From Septoria linicola (taxonomy: Eukaryota > Ascomycota > Dothideomycetes > Mycosphaerellales > Mycosphaerellaceae): a stretch of 64,000 nt of DNA. The stretch is taken from the NCBI GenBank assembly GCA_024114885.1, contig CP099429.1, positions 1,178,001-1,242,000 of the forward strand, read 5' to 3'. The notes below the pieces were generated by a model that was not told the DNA's origin, did not search any database, and was given only the letters and a program-made list of their open reading frames with translations. A program made the position numbers and the translations under genes. Each line of letters begins with the position of its first letter. Position 1 is the stretch's first letter. Below are positions 34,283-44,400 of the stretch, piece by piece.

Positions 34283-34988
34283 ATGAAGACTTCACAGATC
34301 ATCTCGCTCGCCAGTCTCGTGCTGGGCTCTCAAGCTCTAGTTGCTGCACCCAAAGGTACGTAGCTGCGGCTGTATGAAGAAGCCGATGTTGTACTAAAGC
34401 TCTACAGATGCCAGCTATGCGAAGCGTCAAGCTGGCATATGCATGCTCGGTGTCAATTCACCCTGCAACGGCGACGCTTGGGACAAGAACGGCCTCGACG
34501 GCAAAGACTGGAGCGATCATCGCAAGAAGTTGTTCGGCAACTTCAAGGCCAGTGAAGAGAAGAGATCTGCAGAAGCTGCTCCAGTCGAGGAAGAGAAGCG
34601 CGATGCCAAGCCAGCGGTGTATGGCATTTGCATGATCGGTGTGGACTCGCCATGCAATGGCGATGCATGGGACAAGAACGGAAAGGATGGAAAGGACTGG
34701 AACGACCACCGCAGGAGGCTGTTCGGAAACTTTAAGAGCAGCGAGGAGAAGAGAGATGCAGAGCCTGAGCCGGTGCCAGCTCCAGCTCCAGCTCCAGCTC
34801 CGATTGCTGTCGAGCAGGAGAAGCGCGAGGCTGAACCCCAAGACATCGGCATCTGCGTGATCGGGGTAGACTCACCATGCAATGGTGATGCCTGGGATAA
34901 GAATGGCAAGGATGGAAAGGACTGGAACGACCACCGCAGGAGGCTGTTCGGAAACTTTAAGAGCAGCGAGGAGAAACGTGAGGCTTAA
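34283..34988 (+). pseudogene. Kex2-processed secretory repeat precursor (pheromone/RiPP-like) with apparent frameshift
   Basis: Exon 1 is 34283..34357 and exon 2 is 34408..34988 (50-bp intron GTACGT..CTACAG with CTAAAG branch). The ATG frame begins MKTSQIISLASLV, the first half of a signal peptide, then reaches a TAG at about 34340. The second half (LGSQALVAAPK) is open two bases out of phase, after a GTGT at 34319-34322, and only this phase joins exon 2. Exon 2 encodes three 44-residue repeats at 34434, 34623 and 34848, each with GIC-x7-C-NGDAWDKNG, a KDW-DHR(K/R)(K/R)LFGNF block and a final Lys-Arg. Spacers after Lys-Arg begin SA, DA, DA and EA (EAEP, DAEPEP) and hold a (PA)n run, recalling Ste13-trimmed alpha-factor precursors. 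It may be a true frameshifted gene or an error in the read; exon 2 is otherwise intact. Confidence 0.7.
34434..34979 (+). repeat. Three 132-bp peptide repeats of the precursor
   Basis: Units at 34434..34565, 34623..34754 and 34848..34979 each encode 44 residues ending in Lys-Arg. Units 2 and 3 are identical over about 65 bases of their 3' half, while unit 1 differs (Asn/Asp, Leu/Lys, Ser/Asn, Lys/Arg changes). This pattern suggests recent duplication or gene conversion of unit 2 and 3. Confidence 0.9.
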
Positions 34989-35090
34989 GACAGCACCAGT
35001 TTGGTCTAAGTAGTACGGCAACAGCGATTAGTTCTTGAGTATTTGAGTTTGCCTAGGGAAATAGCAACGCTAAGCTCGCTGAGAACTCAT

Positions 35091-38000
35091 TTACAGAACA
35101 TTTAGCACAAAATCATGCTCCCATGCTCCAGAGGAGAAGTACTGATCCAGTTCGGCCACGCGCAATGTTTGGTTGGCGAATGCGAAGTCGTCCAGCGAAT
35201 GTTGTGCGCCTTGCTTCTGCAGAGCCAGTTGCTTTGGAGTCTTCGCTAATCCAGCGATTGTGATACTCGCCAGTGATGGCGCAGCGTGGTACTGTCCGTC
35301 CATGCTGACACTCAGCTTTCCGTCAGCGTAGTCGAACTGCAACCACTGTCAGCACATATTTGATTCCTCGCAGACTAACGCCATACCTGCACGAGCTTCG
35401 TAGCATCTTGCTCGACACTCTCGCCATCGTCAAGGTACAAGGTCCCATGCGCCTTGTCTTGTGAGTCTAGGGCAACAATAATGCTATATCGACCTTCTCG
35501 TGTCTCTCGTGTCGTATATCCAGGTTCCTGTAAAGCCAGCACATGGCCACCTCGCATGTGCAGATTGATATGCTCAAGAGGAGCTGACATTGTGATGTTT
35601 CGGGCAGATTTTATGCCTGTAACTTCTGCCAAGGTATACCAATCGTACCATCTCTCAACATCGCCCAGACCAGGAAGGACTCCTTTGACGCTCGTGGCAC
35701 CCTCGGTCAAGACGGGTGTGATCAGAAGTGCGGAACCAAGCATGAACTGATTGTCGGTGGCGCGCAGACTTTCGTCGTTCGGGAACTCCCAGGCCAGAGC
35801 TCGGAGGACTGTATCGCCTCTAGTATGCGCGAAGAAGAAGAGGGTATACATGTAAGTCAGCAAAGAATACCGTACAGCCATCGCGCGGCGAGCAGCTTCG
35901 GTCACAGATGGCCATGCATATGCTTCTTGAGCAGGTCTCATCACGCCGTAGTGATTTCTAAAGGACAAAGCATCAGCTTAGACCAGCACCGTTAGTAAGG
36001 GTGGACTGACCTGTAGAATGGGAAGAAAGCGTTGAGTTCAAACCACCTAGCACAAAGCTCCTCGCTGGGGCTTGGGCCACCAAAGCCACACGTATCTGTG
36101 CCGAACATGGGAACTCCACTCATCTGAAAGATGAGAGCTTGGGATATCGAAAGGTAGAGGGCCCCCCATTTGCTTTCATTGTCACCTAAGAGAAGTCAGT
36201 CGCCAGTCGCATGGCCTCAGATAGCTCCGCGTATCGACAAATGTCCTTCAAGGGTGTACACTCACCTCCCCAGTGTCCAGCCCATTGCCCGCTACCAATA
36301 CCAGTGCTACGTGAGATGATGAAGGGTCGTTTGCCGGGATGTACAGCTGTAGCCAACGCGGTGTATGCTGCCTTGGACATGCCTACACTCCACAAATTGT
36401 GCACATCGTACTCGCGCGTAGCTTGGTCGTCGTTGTGTACCGCATTCATCGGGATAGTGCCGTCGATGATTTGGTGTGAAGATCGAAAGTTGTTAATCCT
36501 GTAGGGTGGGAAGTTCAGCTTTCTCGAGTCCTGGACACTGTTCAACCCTTCGTCATCGGTGACCAGAACGTTGTCAAAATTGGAGGGCTCGTTGACATCG
36601 ATCCATATACTACAGCACGATTCGTCAACTCACAGTGATTCGATGGCAAGTGATAGCGACATACCCATCGTAAGGTGTTGCCTCATTCATGATGCGCAGC
36701 TCTTCGGAGAACCACTCTTGGGAAGATGGGATCAGCCAGTCAGCCCATACACTAGAACAAGTTTCAGTCTAGCCGTTTATGAAGCCATAGTGCCGTTACC
36801 TTTTCCCGGGCCATGCCTTGCCTATGAAATAATCGCCAGAAGAGCCATCACGGATAAACGTCTTCAGCGTATCACCTCTGGTGAAAGGAAGGTAGACATC
36901 GCTAGTGTTCTCCGGATCTGGGTAGTAGACATTGCTATCTACGAGAGGGACGTAGTGCTGCCCCTTCTCCCGCAAGCTAGCCACAAATTCGTGCATGGCC
37001 GCCGAGGGAAATTTGTTTTCATCGTTTGTCAATGGACGAGCTCTGTAGTAGACGTCGAGATCTGTCCAGATAGCTTCAAGGGAGACATCGGCCTCCTTAT
37101 ACTTACTGACCACATCGCTGAGGTCCTGCACGGAGCCCCAGCCCCAGTCTAGAGATCGGAAATCAGTTAGTGGCAGTCTCGGGGAGATGTTCACTGATAA
37201 TCTCACGGCATTGATGAAATCCATGCGCCCAGTATGCTTGCATCGCTGGGTATCCAACACTTTGCTGATACTGACGAATGACATTGAGAGCCGTAGGTTT
37301 CATGTCTGGACCGGCTTCAGACTGTCCACTGAAGAAGTAGAGGTCGACACTGCCACCAATGGTCCGGTAGGTCAAAGTCTTCTCTCTCAACAGCCACTCC
37401 TGAGCGTGAGCGTTTCGGGCGTAGAGACCATGGGCGGTGGAGTTCTTGCCATCATTGTATCGAGTCTCCTGGTAGAAAGGGTGGCTGCCGTAAGAGTTGC
37501 TATCGGTCGCATCCGCTGAATCGACGTTGAAAAGTGTTGCATTGAAATTCGTCCCAAACCGAAAGTCTCGGACAGTCTCGGCCAGGCTATTTTGTCAATC
37601 GTGGTCTTCAAGTTGGCTAACGAGAAACCTCTACTTACCCATATACATTGTAATCGTCTACCATGTTCGTTACCAGCTCAAGGAATTGGTCCTCGAAGAC
37701 TAGTCGATGACCGTATGTCGAGAATAACACCTCTCCGCTCTGACGCCGAGAGATCGAAAACTGAAATGAAGGCGAATTGCTCCAGTCGAATTGCAGATCA
37801 CTTTCCGAACTTGTCGTCTGGCCATCCCAATGTGGCTGTGCCACGAACTGGTCATTGAGAATGAATTGAGAACTATTCTGCTTCGAGATGTAGGTAGGTT
37901 GGATCTTGACACTGAGTCGGCTCCTGGTCTGATGCGACACTTCGAGAGTAAGATCTGCTATATCGTTACCAAATACGCCACAAGGAGGTCCAGCTATGGC

Positions 38001-38282
38001 AAGGTAGGCCGAAAAGCCATGGTCATTGACAGCAACGCTTCGAGCTTTGTAACCGGGGCATTCTTCTTGGGGCTGTGGTGCAGAAGGGTCATATACGGTT
38101 GGGATCACTGTAGGTAGCGATGGAGCATCAGCCAGAGCATAATCTGATGATGTGTCCGGAATGAATGGTTGCTGGCGGGCAGCATTAGAGTGGCGAAAGC
38201 CAATCTGGTCAAATCCGCTCTTAGCACGAGAAAGCAAGATCAGGCCAGAGGACAGGATCTCGAAGTACGTTGCGGGTGTCAT
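35091..38282 (-). CDS. Secreted GH31 alpha-glucosidase (eight exons)
   Basis: Minus-strand exons 37639..38282, 37207..37586, 36800..37148, 36665..36751, 36266..36609, 36011..36185, 35387..35957 and 35091..35336, with introns of 48-80 bp, total 931 aa. The start at 38282 opens a hydrophobic leader (YFEILSSGLILLSRA) fit for secretion. Then CPGYKARSV, the N-terminal sandwich with IADLTLEVSHQT, AYWAHGFHQC|HWGWGSV, the catalytic barrel with nucleophile Asp about 491 in WIDVNEPSNF, and acid/base Asp about 603 in HWGG|DNES, both created or flanked by splices. Further on: MSGVPMFGTDTCGF and RGGHVLALQEPG. This is the fungal GH31 maltase/glucosidase layout, hydrolysing alpha-glucosides outside the cell. 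It shares a 216-bp divergent promoter with the DsbA-like gene. Confidence 0.92.
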
Positions 38283-38498
38283 TCCAGCGTTCTCTTCGAT
38301 GAAAGGTACGTTCAATACATACCATGGTATAGAGGACGACTCTTCATTCCGTAGCCGAGGTCGCATCCAAGTGGAGCAACTTCACCTCGTCCTTGGCACG
38401 ACTTTGGAGCCCGGAACAACTACATTCAATACACCTACATCAGCAAGTTCATCATTTGTCATAGGCCCAGCGCAGGTCAGCTCAGTGTTCACGAGGAT
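38283..38498. promoter_or_regulatory. Divergent promoter GH31 / DsbA-like gene
   Basis: Only 216 bases lie between the two opposed start codons, so the genes must share upstream elements. No sequence box stands out clearly enough to name. Confidence 0.5.
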
Positions 38499-40198
38499 AT
38501 GGCTCCGCGATCTGGTCATGTTGTGGAGTTTCACTACGATGTGAGCTTCAGCCGACACGCCACGGCGAACATCATGCTGAACTGGCTCAGATATCCTGCC
38601 CTTTCGCTTACATAGCTTCGACCAAGTCAGTAATCTGAGCTGAGGTCCCGCTCACGCGCTGACTCGGATCAGAATCGAAGCCCTCGCCGCCCGAACAGGC
38701 GCCAAGATCGTCTGGCGACCAGTCCTCCTAGGAGCTATATATCGAGCAACGAAAGCGCCACAAGGAGCCGCCGGCTCCGCATCAGATGTTTTCAACCCTA
38801 CCAAGAAATCTGTGAGCTCGAGGGGCTTCCAAAGAACCATCGCCAGACATGGCATACCACACCGAGAGCCAGCTCAGCATCCACAGAAAACGACCGCAGC
38901 ACTTCGTCTGTTGTACTTCGTTCCCGAGAAGCTCAGGCCCAAGCTAACACACGAGCTTTTCAAAGTCTACTGGGTCCATAACGAGCCAGTGGGTGAAAAG
39001 GCGTCGCTGAGGAAGGCGTTCGACCGATGTCAGTTCCCAGCCAGCGAGCTCCGCGACCGAGTTCTGGCAGCAATCGCGGATGGTACTTTCGAAGGCTCTG
39101 ATCAGCGACATCAATTGGAGTCTTCAACAGATGCTGCCGTACAGAGAGGAGCCCCTGGTGTACCTAGCTTCTGGCTGCCCGAGGAAATCTGGACAGATGG
39201 CGCTGGTAATCGCCAGCAAGGTCGGCTGTACTGGGGTCAGGATCGCATGCAGTTTGTCGAAGCAGTCTTAATGGGACTAAATGAAGGCAAGACTGGAGAC
39301 TCGCTTGGCCAGGTCTCTACATCTTTGACGAGCCTCACACCTCGATCTAGACGGCAAGCAATGCCACAAGGCCAAGAAGTCAAGCTCGAATTTTGGTACG
39401 ATTTCAGCAGTCCTTGGGCTTTTCTCGGCTGGACGCAGCTTGCGAGCCTACAGAGACAATTTGGCGATCGATTACAGATTGATATGAAGCCTTTCTTGCT
39501 TGGCATACTATTTCGCGAGATCGGAGCTCCCAATCTACCTATGGCGGCAATATCTGAACAGAAGCGGAATTACATGCGCCTTGATCATGGAGATTGGGTG
39601 CGATGGTGGAATGCAATCAACTCACAGGAAGGAACGCTCGACAGGAAAATCGATTTCTACTGGCAAGCTTTTTCTATTGGAGACTGCAGTCTGCTGAGCG
39701 AAGCATGCTGACGATCAATAGGGCGGATGTGTTCCCCATTCGCACACCCACAGTGCTCAAAGCTGTACTGGCAGAGCCTAAGTTATGTGATGTCTTGTGT
39801 AGGTCTCATGCTGACTGTCCATACGACTTACACTAATGAGGAACATAGACCGAGCCTGCTGGGAACGGAACCTGAACATGTCCGATGATAAAGTTCTCGC
39901 AAACGTGATATCGGAAGCCGACTTTGATGCACAAGCAATCCTGGCTACAGCAAACAGCGATAAGATCAAGCAGGAGCTTCGTGCTCGAACAAAAGAGGCT
40001 AAGGACTCTGGAATCTGTGGAGTGCCGACTTATCGGGTATTCCACAGACAAGTCGGGCAACGTAACTGGACGCAGAGAGGTGATTTGGTCTGGGGCCAGG
40101 ACGAAATCGCTGTAGTGCAAGATCTCATTGCTGGGTGTGATGGTACTGCTGTCGCAAATGTGGGAGGAGGATCGTCAGAAAAGCAGAGCAAGCTATAG
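38499..40198 (+). CDS. Tandem DsbA / HCCA-isomerase-like (GST-kappa type) protein
   Basis: Five exons, 38499..38540, 38591..38625, 38673..39662, 39722..39798 and 39849..40198, total 497 aa. The first domain starts VEFHYD|ISCPFAYIASTK|IEALAARTGAKIVWRPVLLG, and the second at about residue 262 with VKLEFWYDFSSPWAFLGW. Each ends in the family's GVPSFWLP or GVPTYRVF cis-Pro motif and a WGQDR/WGQDE tail, so the gene is an internal duplication of a whole DsbA-fold domain. Family members include GST kappa and 2-hydroxychromene-2-carboxylate isomerase, which use glutathione. The third intron, 39663..39721, uses a GC donor (TG|GCAAGC) with a CTGAC branch and TAG acceptor; only this junction restores W|ADVFPIRTPTVLKAV. 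Its stop lies 7 bases from the convergent DJ-1 gene. Confidence 0.85.
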
Positions 40199-40205
40199 TT
40201 GCGCG

Positions 40206-40937
40206 CTAAACTATCCACTCCTGAGTAAACTCGTTCTTTCCAAACTTCCACTCGTAGTCCATGCTCGTGGCGACTTCTTTGGTCTTCTCAAGCGACACAA
40301 ACTTGCTTGAGATCCACAGCGCAGCATCAATACCACAGCTGACGCCTCCAGCCGTCATGATCATCATGCCGTTCTCAGTCTTGCCTGCGTTGACGAAACG
40401 CTTCCGAACGACAGTAGCTTCAGATCCGGCTGCCTTACAGATCTCTCCAAGTCGAGGGATGTAAGCAAAGTGGGTAGTCACTGTCCGTCCTCCAAGTAGT
40501 CCGACAGCGCCTATGAAGCCTGCACCAGTACAGATCGACGGGATAGGGCTTCGAAGCCACGGATCACTGTCATCATTGGGAGCCTCATCTCTCTTGATAG
40601 CAGCGAAAGCTCGGATCACATTGAGAAGACCCTCATCAGTGTAAATGGCCTCTTGTACTCTGGGCGGTGGTCCCCCTGGTACGACAAGCAGATCGTAATC
40701 TGACAAGAATGGTCTTCCATATGCTGGATCCAAGAGTGAGTGGAAGAAGCGATCTGGCTTGATGGCGATGCCCTCAGCACTAGTCACTAGATCTGATGAA
40801 GCGGCTGTGGTGATCTCGAAGGTGGGACGAATGGCAGAATTGCCGAAGCCCTCAGCAGGCCCTGTCAAGTCGAGAATGTTCAGACCTTGGAAGGCGAGGA
40901 TCAAAATCTTGAACTTGGGCTCTGTTTCGGATAACAT
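40206..40937 (-). CDS. DJ-1/PfpI superfamily protein
   Basis: Single exon, 243 aa, from the ATG at 40937. The N-terminus has the Rossmann-like FKILILAFQGLNILDLTGPAEGF, then YDLLVVPGG, and the nucleophile elbow SICTGAGFIGAVGLL with the reactive Cys, followed by TTHF and GMMIMTAGGVSCGIDAALW. The order matches the DJ-1/ThiJ/PfpI family, nearest in style to isonitrile-hydratase-like and AraC-N-terminal-like fungal members. No DNA-binding domain follows. Its exact substrate is not readable. It lies tail-to-tail with the DsbA-like gene, so their 3' ends must overlap in the mRNAs. Confidence 0.88.
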   Translation of the reverse strand: MLSETEPKFKILILAFQGLNILDLTGPAEGFGNSAIRPTFEITTAASSDLVTSAEGIAIKPDRFFHSLLDPAYGRPFLSDYDLLVVPGGPPPRVQEAIYTDEGLLNVIRAFAAIKRDEAPNDDSDPWLRSPIPSICTGAGFIGAVGLLGGRTVTTHFAYIPRLGEICKAAGSEATVVRKRFVNAGKTENGMMIMTAGGVSCGIDAALWISSKFVSLEKTKEVATSMDYEWKFGKNEFTQEWIV

Positions 40938-41493
40938 CGTGACGAATGGACTGCTCTTACTATCGAGGGGTGTGCTGTGCTGTTGAACCGGTCTTGAGAA
41001 GCCGGACGGCGATGGTAAAGATCAGAGCACAATCGAGTATAAGATGTCGATCTGCTATGAGTCGTCGGATGCCCTTCTGCCTGCAGTGGAAGATGCTCAA
41101 TATATGCTGAGTTCCAGTCACGTCCTAAGCAGGGGTCCACGAGGGCTGGAGCATGGGTGCATGCAAGCCACGAAGTCTATTGCGCCTTCGTCACGAGCTT
41201 GCTCAGCTGTTCAAGAAGTCGCGTTCTCTCAGCCCGCCATAACTTAAGTAAAATCCGAGTGCTGGAGCTCAGCTGGCCATTGCATATTTGTGCAGTTTAG
41301 GAAAACGTGTTCTCGTCGTGGCCGAAAATGGCTCGTCGCCAACTGAGCCATTATACAAATGCTAGTATCATACACGGCGGTTTCTAAAGCCCAACCCAAG
41401 AATATGCTGCAACCGCTCATGACAGCTCTCTTGTGAGCGTCTTCCCATAACGCCACGCTAAATTTCAATGTATACACCAAACACTTGTGACAA
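40938..41493. other. Intergenic, nothing recognised
   Basis: About 550 bases between the DJ-1 start and the histidine-kinase stop; short frames only. Confidence 0.4.
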
Positions 41494-44400
41494 TCAGTCC
41501 TTTTGAGCATCTTTGTCCTCGGCGTAACCAGGTTGCTTGCCTCCGAGTGAAATCATCTCAATCCCTGCTTGCGCCTGGCCCAGTATCAATGACGGCATGT
41601 GCTCTGTTGACGTGGTCGCTCCTGCTGACTCTGTTTGCTCGCGTTCGACTTGATCCACATCATGTTTGCCAGCACTTGGCGGAGGTGAACAGTAATCTGT
41701 TAGGACTTTGCGTAGTAGTGGCCTTTTGATCGGCTTGGACAGGAAGTAGTCGCATCCGGCAGCATAGCAGCTATCCACATTGGCTTGCTCTGCATATGCA
41801 GTCAGAGCTACGACTGGTCCAGTGTAACCATGCTCGCGGATCAGGCGTGTGGACGATATACCGTCCATTCTCGGCATCTGCACATCCATGAAGATTAGAT
41901 CGTATGGGGAGCGCATCGGACTGAGTGATGCCGAAGATGACGAGTCGTTCTCCATGTAGTCGGCTGTAGAATAAGTCGGAGATGTGTTCGACTTGACAAG
42001 GTCGAAGGCCTCTTGGCCATCACCAGCAATGGTAACGTCGAATATCTTCTCCAGCTTCAGCATCCTCAGGATAACCTCCTGGTTGACTTTGTTGTCTTCT
42101 GCAACCAGGATCCTGACCTTACTAAAGTCGTGCTGGGCCTCCTTATCGGCCTTGATGTCTTTGCCTGCTTTGCCAATGGCCCGAGCTTGCGACGATGGGG
42201 TGCTAGTATGCGGCGGCGGTCCCACCGAGCTGGGCACCGCGGCCGCAGTGGTCGTGTATGGGGAGCTTCGTGGATGATGCACAGTCATACTGGCCATAGT
42301 AGGCACACGCTGGCTTGGTAGCTCATCGATGACTGACACGACACGAGACGATTTTCTCGAGAGTGAGCTCCTCGCACTGATTGTGCCCGCGATCCTCCGA
42401 AGTGGCAGCTTGGCAGTGAATGTCGAGCCGCTTCCGACTTTGCTCTTCAAACTGATTGATCCGCGCATTAAGCTCGCCAGCTGCGAACAGATGCTTAGAC
42501 CAAGTCCAGTTCCACTATGCTTTCTTGACAATCCGGCATCTCCCTGCACAAAGGGCTCGAAAATCGTGCGCTGATACTCTTCAACGATACCCTCTCCAGT
42601 GTCACGGACCTCAAGCTCGATAAACATATCGTGGCCGGGAGGTGGCGAAGGCGCTCGTTCCTGTGGTACCTCGCGTGGGTTGATGAAGTTGGCTGTGCCT
42701 TTCTCATCGGGTGAGGCTCCTGGATGTGCTCTTCTGTCCCTAGGTTCATCCGGGAATTGGACTTTGCCATGGACAGATTGTCGTCTTGGCGGCACTTCTG
42801 CGAGAGCTCTGAGTGTGATCGTCACATAGCCGTCTGCAGGCGTGAATTTCAGTGCGTTCGATGTTAAGTTGATCACAATTTGGAGAATGCGATGAATGTC
42901 TCCAAATATGGCTATGTCCTTAAGTCTTGTTTCATCTGGGGAGGCGTACTTCTCCATCGGCATGTCTTCGAAGACCACCGATAGGTTGATCTTGCGCTCT
43001 TTGGCCATCTCTCCGAAAATTGCTGCTATCTGGGATTCCAGATCGCGCAGATAGAACTCTTTCTCATCCAACTTGAGCACTTGATGCCCCACTTGATTCG
43101 TGCTGAACGTGAGCAAATCGGTGAGTGTTCGCAGAAGTAGATCTCCACTTTTGTAGATTATGCCGAGAGACTGCTTGAGCTTGCTTGTATCCGACTCTTC
43201 CATACAGACAGCACACATGCCAAGTATTCCGTTGAGTGGCGTTCTCAACTCATGACTAACGTTCGCCACGAAAAGCGTCTTGCTCTCGTTCGCTGCTTCG
43301 GCTGCTTTTTTGCTATGTTCCAGCTCTATGGTGCGCTGGCGAACACGATCTTCCAGCTTGGAATACTGATCATAGAGCTCATCTGCCATGATATTGAAAG
43401 TCTTGATCAGATCGGTCATTTCGTCCTTGACCCATATCTTCTTCTTTTCTGGCACTTTGCCAGGAATGCGGAATCTTTGATCGTCTCGCTGCTCGATATG
43501 CAAGCCACCACGGCGTTTACCTCGCCAACGAGCGATCGTTTCGACGAACCCCTCACGTCTACCATGCAGCGATCTGGAGTACGATGACTTCGCATCGCCG
43601 TTCGTACAGCTTCGACTGTCATCTGACGACCCTGAGCTAGAGTTTGGGTTTTGTGGTGGATCGATAGTTTGCTCCGTTGCCGCACGGAGTCTGATAATGG
43701 GTAGTACAGCCCAGTGCGCCAGAGGAAAAGACATGATCATCCAGAAGCCCATGACTGCGAAAAGGCATGCGAGGATTATGGTCCTCAAGCGATTGATCGG
43801 TTCCCAGACTTCACTTCTTGCCTGTTCCACCACCACGGTCCAGTCCACCAAGTTTGAGGGGACAACAGAATAACCTATAGAGACTTCTTTGTCGGCTTCG
43901 TTGTGCGTACGTAAAATGCTGCTCACATCGTCTATGCCGCGATTGTCCTCGACGAGCGCTCGTTCGACAGCCGGATATGCTCGGGCAGGGAACGGTGGAT
44001 TGCTGGTTCCAGCGACATGCTGTGGATGCCGAGCCTCAGCGCTAATGTCCAGAGGTAGCAAGTAGCGGACTTCAGCATTCGATGCGGCTTCTACATTTCC
44101 GATTATGCCATTGCGGAAATGGTTGGTCGTGTTCGTAGGTCCCAATAGCAAAGTCTGGCCGGTGTCTCCCAACCCTCGCTGATCTTGCTGCACAAGTCGG
44201 ATCAACCGAGCATCTGTGACGACAGTAACCCAGCCCAGGATATCGTCGTCCTTCGTGTTGTTAACCATTGGCAGAGTCAACGAGAGAAGTGAGAAGGTAT
44301 CGTTGATGGAAAGAGGCCCCAGGATCAGTGTCGAGGCCATTCCCAGAGATTCACCTTCGTAAACAGCTGTGTAGGTTGTGCCCGTATCGTTTGACGTAGA

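Noticed and set aside
34408..34635. Plus-strand frame starting at the ATG directly after the precursor's acceptor
   Set aside because: It is a different phase from the repeat units and ends within the first of them.
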